A DNA stretch of 6,796 nucleotides from Bacillota bacterium (GTDB lineage: Bacteria; Bacillota; Clostridia; Christensenellales; UBA1242): assembly GCA_009787915.1 (NCBI GenBank), contig WQSK01000052.1:1-6796 (forward strand), read 5' to 3'. Below, piece by piece: positions 1 to 5,747 of this stretch (position 1 is the stretch's first letter; each line of letters opens with the position of its first letter). The notes beneath the pieces were generated by a model, which was not told where the DNA came from, made no database searches, and was given only the letters and a program-made list of their open reading frames with translations. The position numbers were made by a program, and so were the translations under genes.

Positions 1-176
1 AAAGTTCCCAAAAACCCCCGTCGCTTCGCGCCACCCCTCCCAGATACAAAAAACCCCCGCCCTAACGGGCACCCCCTTTAGGAAAGGGGGAATGGGTTGT
101 TTGGTAATTCCCCCTTTTGAAAAGGGGGTGTCGCAAAGCGACGGGGGTTTTTCAAAGGGGGCTACTGGGGAACTTT
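1..176. repeat. Palindromic MITE-like intergenic repeat
   Basis: AAAGTTCCC at 1-9 is matched by a perfect inverted copy, GGGAACTTT, at 168-176. Inside this, positions 10-30 (AAAAACCCCCGTCGCTTCGCG-type arm) and 132-152 are inverted copies with a single mismatch. The interior holds further hairpins: CCCCCTTT/AAAGGGGG at 72-90 with a 3-nt loop, CCCCCTTTT/AAAAGGGGG at 110-128 with a 1-nt loop, GTCGC/GCGAC at 130-142, and GCCC/GGGC at 59-70. The motif AAAACCCCCG recurs at 11-20 and 49-58. The nested palindromes, lack of any ORF and intergenic position fit a non-autonomous MITE or REP-like family. The left end coincides with the window edge, so the element may extend further and no target-site duplication can be judged. 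The final CGACGGGGGTTTTT could also terminate rightward transcripts. Confidence 0.75.
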
Positions 177-257
177 AAATAGGGTGGGTGCAAGTATACC
201 ACACAACAACGATATGACTAGACCCAGTCGCCATTTTTGTTGTACGTGCAAATTTGT

Positions 258-287
258 TTGACTTGGATGCCCCGCCCGCTGTAACAT
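258..287 (+). promoter_or_regulatory. Putative sigma70 promoter of the 293-982 gene
   Basis: TTGACT at 258-263 (5 of 6 consensus) and TAACAT at 282-287 (4 of 6) are separated by 18 bp. The first base of the ATG at 293 lies 6 nt past the -10 hexamer, where transcription would be expected to start, so the mRNA would be leaderless. No Shine-Dalgarno is visible between 270 and 292, which fits. The 10-mer TTGACTTGGA around this -35 also occurs around the -35 of the minus-strand promoter at 2562-2590. Called by eye only. Confidence 0.45.
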
Positions 288-292
288 AAAGC

Positions 293-982
293 ATGCTTAA
301 AAATTGGTTCAGAATTTTTTACATCATGCTCTGTGTGGCAGGTATAATCATGTACGTTACGGCGCTTGCAACTATACCAAGCGGGGTCGGCGTGGACTTT
401 TTCATGGTTAGTTTGCTCCTTGGACCATTGTTCTTTTTTATCGGAACAATCGCGTACAATGTGTGCAAATATTTTCCAAAAACAAATAGCGAGGTCGCAA
501 GTTACGTCCAACTTGCAACAGGGTTGCTCTCGACCATATTCTTGGCGATAGGTGCGCGTGCCATTTTTGCAAACGGTGCGCTATTGGACATGATGGATGC
601 CATGCACACAATCCCGAATCTTGACCTTGCCCCTGCGGAAGGCCTTGCACGATGGTACGCGTTTGCGCTTGTGTCTACTGCATATTTTGGTCAGTTGATT
701 GTCTTTGGCATTCTGCCACTGTTCAAAGGTATCCAAAAGACCCTCGCCGTTACAGAAGCCGAGTGGCAAAGATGTTGCCGTAAAAGCGAACCAGTCACGG
801 TCGACCAACCAAAAGTTGCTGTACAAAAAGAAGAAATAATCCCAGAAATAAAATTTGTAAACGAATCAGAGGAAACCGAGGTTGAGGCAAAACCAAAACC
901 TACCCCGAAACCCAAAGTCAAAACAACAGCCGCCAAGCCAAAAGCCCCCGCCAAACCACGGGCGACAACCACAAAGAAATAA
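293..982 (+). CDS. Four-helix membrane protein with Lys/Pro/Ala-rich C-terminal tail
   Basis: I do not recognise a named family for this 229-residue protein. It starts with a short basic N-terminus (MLKNWFR) and has four likely transmembrane helices at about residues 8-28, 36-57, 71-94 and 121-144. A Cys-Cys pair (161-162) follows, then a polar cytoplasmic-type tail. The tail has an acidic patch (ESEETEVE, 191-198) and ends in a low-complexity run of KP, KPK and KPA units (200-229), resembling proline-lysine linkers or H1-like basic tails. The start at 293 is constrained because an in-frame TAA lies at 287-289. The next ATG, at 326, would cut into helix 1. No Shine-Dalgarno precedes 293, and a promoter-like element ends 5 nt upstream. 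The gene is monocistronic and ends at a hairpin terminator. The basic tail may bind nucleic acid, acidic polymers or the cell wall, but that is inference. Confidence 0.75.
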   Translation: MLKNWFRIFYIMLCVAGIIMYVTALATIPSGVGVDFFMVSLLLGPLFFFIGTIAYNVCKYFPKTNSEVASYVQLATGLLSTIFLAIGARAIFANGALLDMMDAMHTIPNLDLAPAEGLARWYAFALVSTAYFGQLIVFGILPLFKGIQKTLAVTEAEWQRCCRKSEPVTVDQPKVAVQKEEIIPEIKFVNESEETEVEAKPKPTPKPKVKTTAAKPKAPAKPRATTTKK

Positions 983-983
983 T

Positions 984-1013
984 AAAAAAGCCCCGCACGA
1001 TGCAGGGCTTTTT
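984..1013. terminator. Bidirectional intrinsic terminator
   Basis: The hairpin AGCCC-C-GC / GC-A-GGGCT spans 989-1009 with a 5-nt loop and one C/A mismatch. It is followed by a T run (1009-1013) on the plus strand and preceded by an A run (984-989) that reads as T on the minus strand. It lies directly after the TAA of the membrane protein (980-982) and 7 bp past the stop of the convergent GTPase-like gene (1017-1019), so it can serve both genes. Confidence 0.85.
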
Positions 1014-1016
1014 CTG

Positions 1017-2372
1017 TTATTTTTTTGACTTAAGAAACTTTTTTACAAAACCATCAAGAACCATATCGAGGTCGGGCTTGCCGATTTCTTGGAGTTCATA
1101 ATCGACCTTGACGCAAGGCTTTTTGATTTTGACGATACGCTGCAAATCAATCGGTGTAGCAATCAAAACAACGTCACAGTCGACCTTTTCAATTGTGGCT
1201 TCAAGGTCCTTAATTTGTTTCTCGCCATATCCCATTGCTGGCAAGAGCGTACCGATGTTTGGATATGCAGAAAACGTGTCTTTCAACTTGCCCACAAGAT
1301 ATGGACGAGGGCAGACCAACTCTTTTGCCCCAAACCTTTTTGCCGCAACAACGCCTGCGCCTATAGTCATCTCGCCATGGGTTAGTGTAGGACCGTCCTC
1401 GACCACAAGAACCCTTTTGCCTTTTAACATATCGGGTTTGTCAACCGAGAGTGTTGATGCCGCATCAATTACGGTTGCGGTTGGGTTGACTTTGGCGATG
1501 TTTGCGCGCACCGTTTGGATGTTTGCAAAATCTGCCGAGTCAATCTTGTTTACAACAACAACATCGGCTTGACGAAGGGTTACTTCGCCTGGGTAGTAAC
1601 TTAACTCGTGCCCAGGTCTGTGAGGGTCGACCACCGTAACCATGAGGTCGGGTTTAAAAAACGAAAAGTCATTGTTGCCTCCGTCCCACAAAATTACGTC
1701 GCAGCCGTTTGGGTCGTTTTCGGCTTGGCGCAAAATTGCTTCGTAATCGACACCCGCATAAATTACGTTACCGCGTGCAACATGCGGTTCGTATTCTTCC
1801 ATTTCTTCGATTGTACAATTGTGCTTTTTGAGGTCAGCAACCACAGCAAAGCGTTGAACTTTTTGTTTTTCCAAGTCCCCATAGGGCATAGGGTGACGCA
1901 CAGCCACGACCTTTAGGCCTTTTTTCATAAGTTTTTCAACGATAGCACGGCTTGTTTGACTTTTACCACAGCCTGTTCTGATAGCACCTACAGAGATGAC
2001 GGGCTTGGTGCTTTTGATTTGGGTGTTGGAACTCCCCATAAGCATAAAGTCCGCGCCCGCCGCATTCACAATTGATGACAGACCCATAACATACGAATAG
2101 GGCACATCGCTGTACGAAAACACGCACATTTCGGCACCAAGTTTTTTGATAAGGGTTTCCAATTCTTCTTGTGCAAAAATTGGGATGCCCTGTGGGTACA
2201 GTGACCCTGCCAAACTTGCTGGGTATTTGCGCCCTGCTATGTCTGGGATTTGGTATGCGGTAAATGCAACGACATTGTATTTGTCGTTGCCCCTAAAGTA
2301 GGTGTTAAAGTTGTGAAAGTCACGACCTGCTGCACCTATGATTATCACTTTTTTTGGATTTGTTTTTTTCAT
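1017..2372 (-). CDS. Cyclic 2,3-diphosphoglycerate synthetase-like P-loop NTPase
   Basis: This 451-residue protein resembles the family named after the archaeal cyclic 2,3-diphosphoglycerate synthetase (cpgS, which closes 2,3-DPG into its cyclic form using ATP). Bacterial members are usually annotated only as GTPases. An N-terminal Rossmann-like segment (VIIIGAAGRDFHNFN, 9-23) is followed by a P-loop region with RTGCGKSQTSR (132-142; K137 and S138 are the likely phosphate-binding residues). A Walker B-like ILWDGGNND (227-235) and an NKID guanine-specificity-type motif (275-278) follow, and then a C-terminal domain with a glycine-rich stretch (334-340). The length is near that of the archaeal enzyme. 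The start is secure: AAGGAG lies 8 nt upstream of the ATG. The gene stands alone on its strand, with a structured leader upstream and a shared terminator downstream. Nothing in the window shows that it makes cyclic DPG, so the substrate is open. Confidence 0.82.
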   Translation of the reverse strand: MKKTNPKKVIIIGAAGRDFHNFNTYFRGNDKYNVVAFTAYQIPDIAGRKYPASLAGSLYPQGIPIFAQEELETLIKKLGAEMCVFSYSDVPYSYVMGLSSIVNAAGADFMLMGSSNTQIKSTKPVISVGAIRTGCGKSQTSRAIVEKLMKKGLKVVAVRHPMPYGDLEKQKVQRFAVVADLKKHNCTIEEMEEYEPHVARGNVIYAGVDYEAILRQAENDPNGCDVILWDGGNNDFSFFKPDLMVTVVDPHRPGHELSYYPGEVTLRQADVVVVNKIDSADFANIQTVRANIAKVNPTATVIDAASTLSVDKPDMLKGKRVLVVEDGPTLTHGEMTIGAGVVAAKRFGAKELVCPRPYLVGKLKDTFSAYPNIGTLLPAMGYGEKQIKDLEATIEKVDCDVVLIATPIDLQRIVKIKKPCVKVDYELQEIGKPDLDMVLDGFVKKFLKSKK

Positions 2373-2380
2373 TTTTATAA

Positions 2381-2386
2381 CTCCTT
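2381..2386 (-). promoter_or_regulatory. Consensus Shine-Dalgarno of the cPGS-like gene
   Basis: AAGGAG on the minus strand, 8 nt before the ATG at 2372, fixes the start of the P-loop gene. It shows that this genome uses canonical Shine-Dalgarno initiation for some genes, in contrast to the genes at 293 and 4514, which have none. Confidence 0.9.
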
Positions 2387-2418
2387 AAATATTTATTTTT
2401 GGATGAAAACACTGGGTT

Positions 2419-2450
2419 AAAAAAGTCCGCCCATAACTGCGGGCAGACTT
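2419..2450 (-). terminator. Intrinsic terminator in the leader of the cPGS-like gene
   Basis: On the minus strand AAGTCTGCCC (2450-2441) pairs with GGGCGGACTT (2432-2423), a 10-bp stem with one U-G pair and the 8-nt loop GCAGTTAT. Six T follow or overlap the stem end (2424-2419). There is no comparable T run on the plus strand, so it acts leftward. It stands about 50 bp upstream of the P-loop gene start with only a 22-codon ORF before it. That position suggests transcription attenuation rather than the end of an ordinary gene. Confidence 0.75.
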
Positions 2451-2484
2451 CTTTGTTTATCTTAAATTATAGACAAAAGAAAAC

Positions 2485-2553
2485 TTACGCACAGTTACGC
2501 CGCAATGCAATTGTCCGCCGAGCAAAAATCATGAATTCCTTTTGCGTTTTCAT
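2485..2553 (-). CDS. Possible leader peptide, 22 codons, Arg-rich
   Basis: An ATG at 2553, about 2 nt from the predicted transcription start, opens a 22-codon frame ending in TAA at 2487-2485. The peptide begins MKTQKEF and contains two Arg-Arg pairs, at residues 12-13 and 18-19 (codons CGG CGG and CGG CGT). An internal in-frame ATG at 2532 has AAAAGG a few bases upstream and would give a 15-residue version. The frame lies wholly between promoter and terminator. Codons 19-21 cover TAACTG, the segment complementary to the terminator loop, which is the geometry of a translational attenuator. The frame is short enough to occur by chance and there is no independent evidence of translation. Confidence 0.25.
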   Translation of the reverse strand: MKTQKEFMIFARRTIALRRNCA

Positions 2554-2561
2554 CCTAAGGT

Positions 2562-2590
2562 AATATATGCTATGACAAGGTCCAAGTCAA
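2562..2590 (-). promoter_or_regulatory. Putative sigma70 promoter, minus strand, for the leader RNA
   Basis: On the minus strand TTGACT (2590-2585) and TATATT (2567-2562) are separated by exactly 17 bp. Each hexamer matches consensus at 5 of 6 positions, making this the best promoter in the window. Start of transcription is expected near 2555, just where the 12-bp closing helix begins. The -35 box lies inside the first codons of the divergent MFS gene. The -10 overlaps a plus-strand TAATAT (2561-2566), so the site may be a symmetric, bidirectional -10. Confidence 0.65.
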
Positions 2591-3786
2591 TGGAAAATTT
2601 TGCACGAACGAAAACCGCGATGATTTGTATTAACGCTTGTCACACCTTGCTAAGCGCGTTTTTCAGTATATTTTTCTCGGTCTATATTTTACAGAACATT
2701 AATGACGATATCGTGTTTGTTTTGATTGTAAACCTTGCGGCCACGGGGGTTGCGTTTTTGTTTCACTTTGTCTTTTACTATTTGCTGAACCAAAAAACTA
2801 TCATGCTGATATATCGTTTAAGTTTCCTTATGTACCTGCTGATTATGGTGCTTGTGGTTACATTGCCGACAGGGTTGTATTTGCCGTTTTTGATTTTAGC
2901 ACTGCAGAGGTGTACCGCGTATTTTTATTATACTCCGCACGAGATTGCAATAATGGACAAAAACAAAGCAAGAGAAACCAGTGGGTTTTTGGCCAAGAGC
3001 GCGGTCATAGCGGGACTTGCCGCAATCGTCGCACCGTTTTTGGTCGGGGTTATAATCTCGGAGGTAAACTTTTTTGCCATGTTTGTAACCCTGGGTGTTT
3101 TATGCGCGTTGGCGTTTGTGTTCTCCTTGATGATTCCACGAATTACTATTGCGGAGTCGCCACAAAAGTTCAGCCCCATGGTGTTTGTAAAAAAATCTTT
3201 GAAGTACAAACATATGCGGAGTTTTTACCTGCAACATTTTTTCACAAAGACATCCACAGAAGGGGCAGTATCGTTGCTGCTTCCAATACTGATATTTTTT
3301 CATGCAGGGGAGAGCGAGTTTTCACTTGGACTATATTCGTCGCTTGTCGCTTTGTTCGCGTTGGGGGCTTTGATAGTTTATTCAAAACTAAAAAAATGGC
3401 AACTGATTATAATTTTGGTTACCTCCATCTTATGGTTAGTATCGGCGTTAAGCATGACCCTATGGTTGACTTTGGCATCCGTGCTTGTTTTTTCCGCGCT
3501 TGGTTCGGTTTCAAACAAGGTGTTCGGAAATGCACGCGGTACAATCCTAAACAACAGTATCAAAATCGAAGAACTTGCACCCTATAAACGCGAGTTCCAC
3601 TTTGCGTACAATGTTTTGAAAAGGGTTTCTGTGGCTATGACAATGGGGATTTCGCTTTTGCTGTGTATGTATTTTGAACCTTTAACGGTAATACCGATAA
3701 TAATCGCGGTTTTAACTGGGACATATTCGCTTTCGTTGTTATTTTATTTTAGGGCCAAAAAACAGTTGTCGGAACTCGAACTTTAA
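2572..3786 (+). CDS. MFS-like multi-spanning transporter
   Basis: This 404-residue, very hydrophobic protein has about 12 predicted membrane helices in two halves, with a polar central loop around residues 190-218, matching major facilitator superfamily architecture. Basic loop motifs such as NQKTIMLIYR (73-82) and YSKLKKW (270-276) lie after helix 2 of each half, where MFS carriers keep their conserved basic loop. No substrate-defining motif is recognised; the weak similarity could also fit another polytopic carrier. The start is uncertain. The ATG at 2572 has AAGG 11 nt upstream and TAATAT 5 nt upstream. The ATG at 2590 has AAGG 9 nt upstream. A TTG at 2542 would run through the opposing leader RNA. 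The gene diverges from the cPGS-like gene. It ends convergently, overlapping the next gene by 4 bp, with no terminator hairpin between them. Confidence 0.75.
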   Translation: MTRSKSMENFARTKTAMICINACHTLLSAFFSIFFSVYILQNINDDIVFVLIVNLAATGVAFLFHFVFYYLLNQKTIMLIYRLSFLMYLLIMVLVVTLPTGLYLPFLILALQRCTAYFYYTPHEIAIMDKNKARETSGFLAKSAVIAGLAAIVAPFLVGVIISEVNFFAMFVTLGVLCALAFVFSLMIPRITIAESPQKFSPMVFVKKSLKYKHMRSFYLQHFFTKTSTEGAVSLLLPILIFFHAGESEFSLGLYSSLVALFALGALIVYSKLKKWQLIIILVTSILWLVSALSMTLWLTLASVLVFSALGSVSNKVFGNARGTILNNSIKIEELAPYKREFHFAYNVLKRVSVAMTMGISLLLCMYFEPLTVIPIIIAVLTGTYSLSLLFYFRAKKQLSELEL

Positions 3787-4514
3787 TTGTCCAATATCGC
3801 GACGGTTGCCTTGCGACGTTGGTTGTATCGGATGTTGATTTTTTGACCAAAAGTGTGGGTAAAGTTCTCGACCTCGGGAACGTTTATAAAAAGGTTCAAC
3901 AACCTTTTTGTGTCCAAAACAAAAACACGGAGGCGGAAACGGGTTTGCCACTCGGGACGAGGGAGGGTGATGGATGCACCGTGGTTTGCGGATGACGTGC
4001 GGTGTGTTAAAAAAGATGTAATCGCAATGTCGTAAATTATTGCTTGGCCCGAGAGCATTGTGCTTTCACGGCCTTTGTACATTGCGTCTACGGCATCAGC
4101 GGTGTGGATGTGTCGGTTTGAAAGCATCTGATACGTCATATAGCCCGCAAAAACAAGGGCAAAAGCCACGAACGCGATAATACCGCTGAACCGCCAGACT
4201 TCGACGCCTTCGTTAAAGTCGCCCGCGGTTGCCAGCATTGCGATACCACCAAAAAACGTAGCCACCGCAACTGTCCAATATGAAAACCAAAACCAAAAGC
4301 GTTTGCGCCTGTTTCCTTGTTCGGCGGCAAGGGCAGAGTCAACAAGTTCCAACTCGGACGCCGTCAAATTTTGTCCGCGATGCGATTGGCGTTTTGCCAT
4401 AAGTTGTTGGGAAAAGTTGCGCCCTTTAAGGCGATACAGTTCAACTTCGCTGCGGTCACTTTGCATGAAGTTGTTTCTTGTTCCGTTTGGCGATGAAAAT
4501 GATGTGAATGACAT
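3783..4514 (-). CDS. Uncharacterised two-helix membrane protein
   Basis: I do not recognise this 243-residue protein. The N-terminal 70 residues are polar and likely cytoplasmic, ending in a basic stretch (NRRKR, 68-72). Two transmembrane helices follow at about 73-97 and 108-128, separated by a short acidic loop. A C-terminal domain of about 110 residues (135-243) alternates hydrophobic and charged residues in a beta-rich pattern. The hairpin of two helices with both ends inside resembles small PH-like or DUF-type membrane proteins, but I cannot name a family. It lies 20 bp after DUF4363 and may be the last gene of the spoVB operon. No Shine-Dalgarno precedes the ATG at 4514, and a promoter-like pair sits upstream. 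The next Met (residue 17) also lacks a good site. Its stop codon overlaps that of the convergent MFS gene. Confidence 0.7.
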   Translation of the reverse strand: MSFTSFSSPNGTRNNFMQSDRSEVELYRLKGRNFSQQLMAKRQSHRGQNLTASELELVDSALAAEQGNRRKRFWFWFSYWTVAVATFFGGIAMLATAGDFNEGVEVWRFSGIIAFVAFALVFAGYMTYQMLSNRHIHTADAVDAMYKGRESTMLSGQAIIYDIAITSFLTHRTSSANHGASITLPRPEWQTRFRLRVFVLDTKRLLNLFINVPEVENFTHTFGQKINIRYNQRRKATVAILDN

Positions 4515-4520
4515 GGTGTC

Positions 4521-4549
4521 AGTTTACACGCTTGTTACAGAATATTCAA
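4521..4549 (-). promoter_or_regulatory. Possible internal promoter for the 243-residue protein
   Basis: On the minus strand TTGAAT (4549-4544) and TAAACT (4526-4521) lie 17 bp apart, each 4 of 6 against consensus. The -10 ends 6 nt before the ATG at 4514, so transcription would start at the start codon itself. The -35 lies within the last codons of DUF4363. The element is weak; its weight comes from correct spacing, the missing Shine-Dalgarno and the similar layout before the gene at 293. Confidence 0.3.
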
Positions 4550-4945
4550 CCCATTTAATCCATAAACGCTGTGGTATGTATTCAAAAGATATTCCAACCG
4601 CGACAGACCGTTTGAGGCTTCTTCTTTGTTGTCAAAATCGATGAAGTTTTTCGCATATGTAATTGCATCGCTGATGTATGAAACGTCGATGTGTTTGATA
4701 AAGATACACAATCTATGCTCGTGCCCCAACCAATACTCTCTCAGCGCATTGATACGGGTTTTAAGTTCTTCCGAGAACACAACCTTGCCGTCTTTGTCCT
4801 CTGGTGTTTCGTGCACGTATTCCATTATGATTGCGGTTTCATCTTTCATTTTGCCAAAGACGTGATTTACATAAAGTTGTTCCCCAACGACCAATCCCGC
4901 CAGCAAAAGAACCAATCCCAAAACAATTAAACTGCGTACTATCAT
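4535..4945 (-). CDS. DUF4363 family membrane-anchored protein
   Basis: This 136-residue protein has one N-terminal hydrophobic segment (about 3-22) acting as an uncleaved anchor or signal. It is followed by a helical extracytoplasmic domain with a central Trp (W72), the segment IKHIDVSYISDAI (83-95) and an ending LNIL. These fit the DUF4363 family of Firmicutes, whose function is unknown. The ATG overlaps the DUF421 stop as ATGA (4942-4945). A good Shine-Dalgarno (GAAAGG, 4957-4952) lies 6 nt upstream inside the DUF421 gene, so translation is probably coupled. Adjacent genes for DUF421 and DUF4363 proteins are common in Clostridia, suggesting that the two act together at the membrane; that partnership is inference. 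Confidence 0.82.
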   Translation of the reverse strand: MIVRSLIVLGLVLLLAGLVVGEQLYVNHVFGKMKDETAIIMEYVHETPEDKDGKVVFSEELKTRINALREYWLGHEHRLCIFIKHIDVSYISDAITYAKNFIDFDNKEEASNGLSRLEYLLNTYHSVYGLNGLNIL

Positions 4946-5742
4946 TTGGCACCTTTCTTGGCGGCCTTGGCCACTTCTTCTGGTTCCTGCGGGTCGCCGT
5001 TGTCATCTTCAATTACGTTTTCAACCGTCTTGTTAATTCCCTCTAGGTCAACCGTGAACGACCTTGTTCCACCGTCTTTTGTTTGAATAAAAACGTCGCC
5101 ACTATTCGACAAATTACACAATAGTATGTTGCTTAGACTACCCTCTATGTTGTGTGTTACGAGGGGTATCACCGCAAGATGTGAAAGTCCCATTTGTTTG
5201 ATGTTTTTTTTGATGACACGACCGTTTTCGACGATTGTGAAAAAGATGTCTGGGTCTGGCTGTTCAACTTTCATGTCCTCGCGTGTAAGTGGGGTGGCGT
5301 CTGATTTTGGAATAACCGATACTTTTCCGTTGCGCTCTATAATCGCGTAGTTCACATCGCTGATATCGAAATAGTCCATGTTTCTAAGCATCTCGCATAA
5401 TTCTTCTGCACTTATATTAAGTTTTCCCAATTGTTTAAAGTCCATACCGTCGGGGTTCATAACAATTGCTGGTTTACCGCTTATAATATCGCGCATTACT
5501 GGGCTTGTTTTTGAAAGGAAACTTGTGCAAAAGTGCAAAATCGCAATTACAACCAGTGGTACTATCCCGTACCAGAGGGGGATAGTCTGTTCCGACATCG
5601 GGATTACCGCCAAATCTGCGATGATTAGGGCTATGACCAATTCAAAGGGTTCAAGTTCGCCAAGTTGACGTTTGCCCATAAGGCGCATGATGCCGATGAT
5701 GACAACATAAACAATAATTACGCGCAAGATGATATTTATCAT
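4942..5742 (-). CDS. DUF421 (YetF-type) membrane protein
   Basis: This 266-residue protein has three N-terminal transmembrane helices (about 3-20, 32-50 and 57-76). The first loop carries the family hallmark RLMGKRQLGELEPFE (20-34). The soluble YetF domain follows: SGKPAIVMNPDGMDF (88-102), the helix SAEELCEMLR (111-120), then DYFDISDVNYAIIERNG (123-139), with a second part at about 165-240. The Lys/Ala-rich C-terminus (AKAAKKGAK) is an extension of low complexity. DUF421 proteins occur in spore-former membranes, and some members (the 2Duf proteins of Bacillus) influence spore germination and resistance; a biochemical activity is not established. The gene starts 5 bp after the spoVB stop, with a weak GAAAG site overlapping that stop, and overlaps DUF4363 by 4 bp. 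This indicates one operon. Confidence 0.9.
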   Translation of the reverse strand: MINIILRVIIVYVVIIGIMRLMGKRQLGELEPFELVIALIIADLAVIPMSEQTIPLWYGIVPLVVIAILHFCTSFLSKTSPVMRDIISGKPAIVMNPDGMDFKQLGKLNISAEELCEMLRNMDYFDISDVNYAIIERNGKVSVIPKSDATPLTREDMKVEQPDPDIFFTIVENGRVIKKNIKQMGLSHLAVIPLVTHNIEGSLSNILLCNLSNSGDVFIQTKDGGTRSFTVDLEGINKTVENVIEDDNGDPQEPEEVAKAAKKGAK

Positions 5743-5747
5743 TACTT

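Larger units (their letters stand above)
2401..2555 (-). ncRNA. Candidate structured leader RNA / attenuator upstream of the cPGS-like gene
   Basis: A minus-strand transcript from the promoter at 2562-2590 would begin near 2555. Its first 12 nt (GGATGAAAACGC, 2555-2544) can pair with GTGTTTTCATCC (2412-2401), giving 11 Watson-Crick pairs and one G-U. Read on the plus strand, the G-U becomes an A/C mismatch, which favours the minus strand. Directly inside, AAAAGGAA (2543-2536) can pair with TTTTCTTT (2482-2475), 8 bp with one G-U. A strong terminator hairpin (2419-2450) follows. Its loop, CAGTTA (2439-2434), is complementary to TAACTG (2497-2492), and one bulged base further GCG can pair with CGC, so a pseudoknot or antiterminator is possible. 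I match this to no known riboswitch. It could be a cis-acting leader of the gene at 2372 or a free small RNA of about 135 nt. Pairings were found by eye. Confidence 0.45.

Noticed and set aside
1..152. CRISPR-like repeats
   Set aside because: The repeated units are inverted and irregularly spaced, with no uniform spacers.
181..191. AGGGTGGGTGC as a T-box-like antiterminator motif
   Set aside because: The conserved GGTACCGCG continuation, specifier stem and terminator are absent.
1108..1572. Plus-strand frame of 154 residues opposite the P-loop gene
   Set aside because: It is antisense to a gene with intact NTPase motifs and has no own ribosome site; it is a shadow of codon usage.
2401..2555. 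Reading the 12-bp inverted ends as a MITE
   Set aside because: No target-site duplication flanks it, and the ends coincide with a promoter start site and a post-terminator segment, so an RNA explanation fits better. It cannot be fully excluded without a genome search.
2542..2571. TTG start extending the MFS protein by 10 residues
   Set aside because: The extension runs through the opposing leader RNA arm, has no Shine-Dalgarno, and adds no recognisable sequence before helix 1.
2910..3587. Long plus-strand frame of 225 residues inside the MFS gene
   Set aside because: It lies in another frame within a clearly hydrophobic, continuous MFS reading frame, and its Cys/Arg-rich product has no family features.
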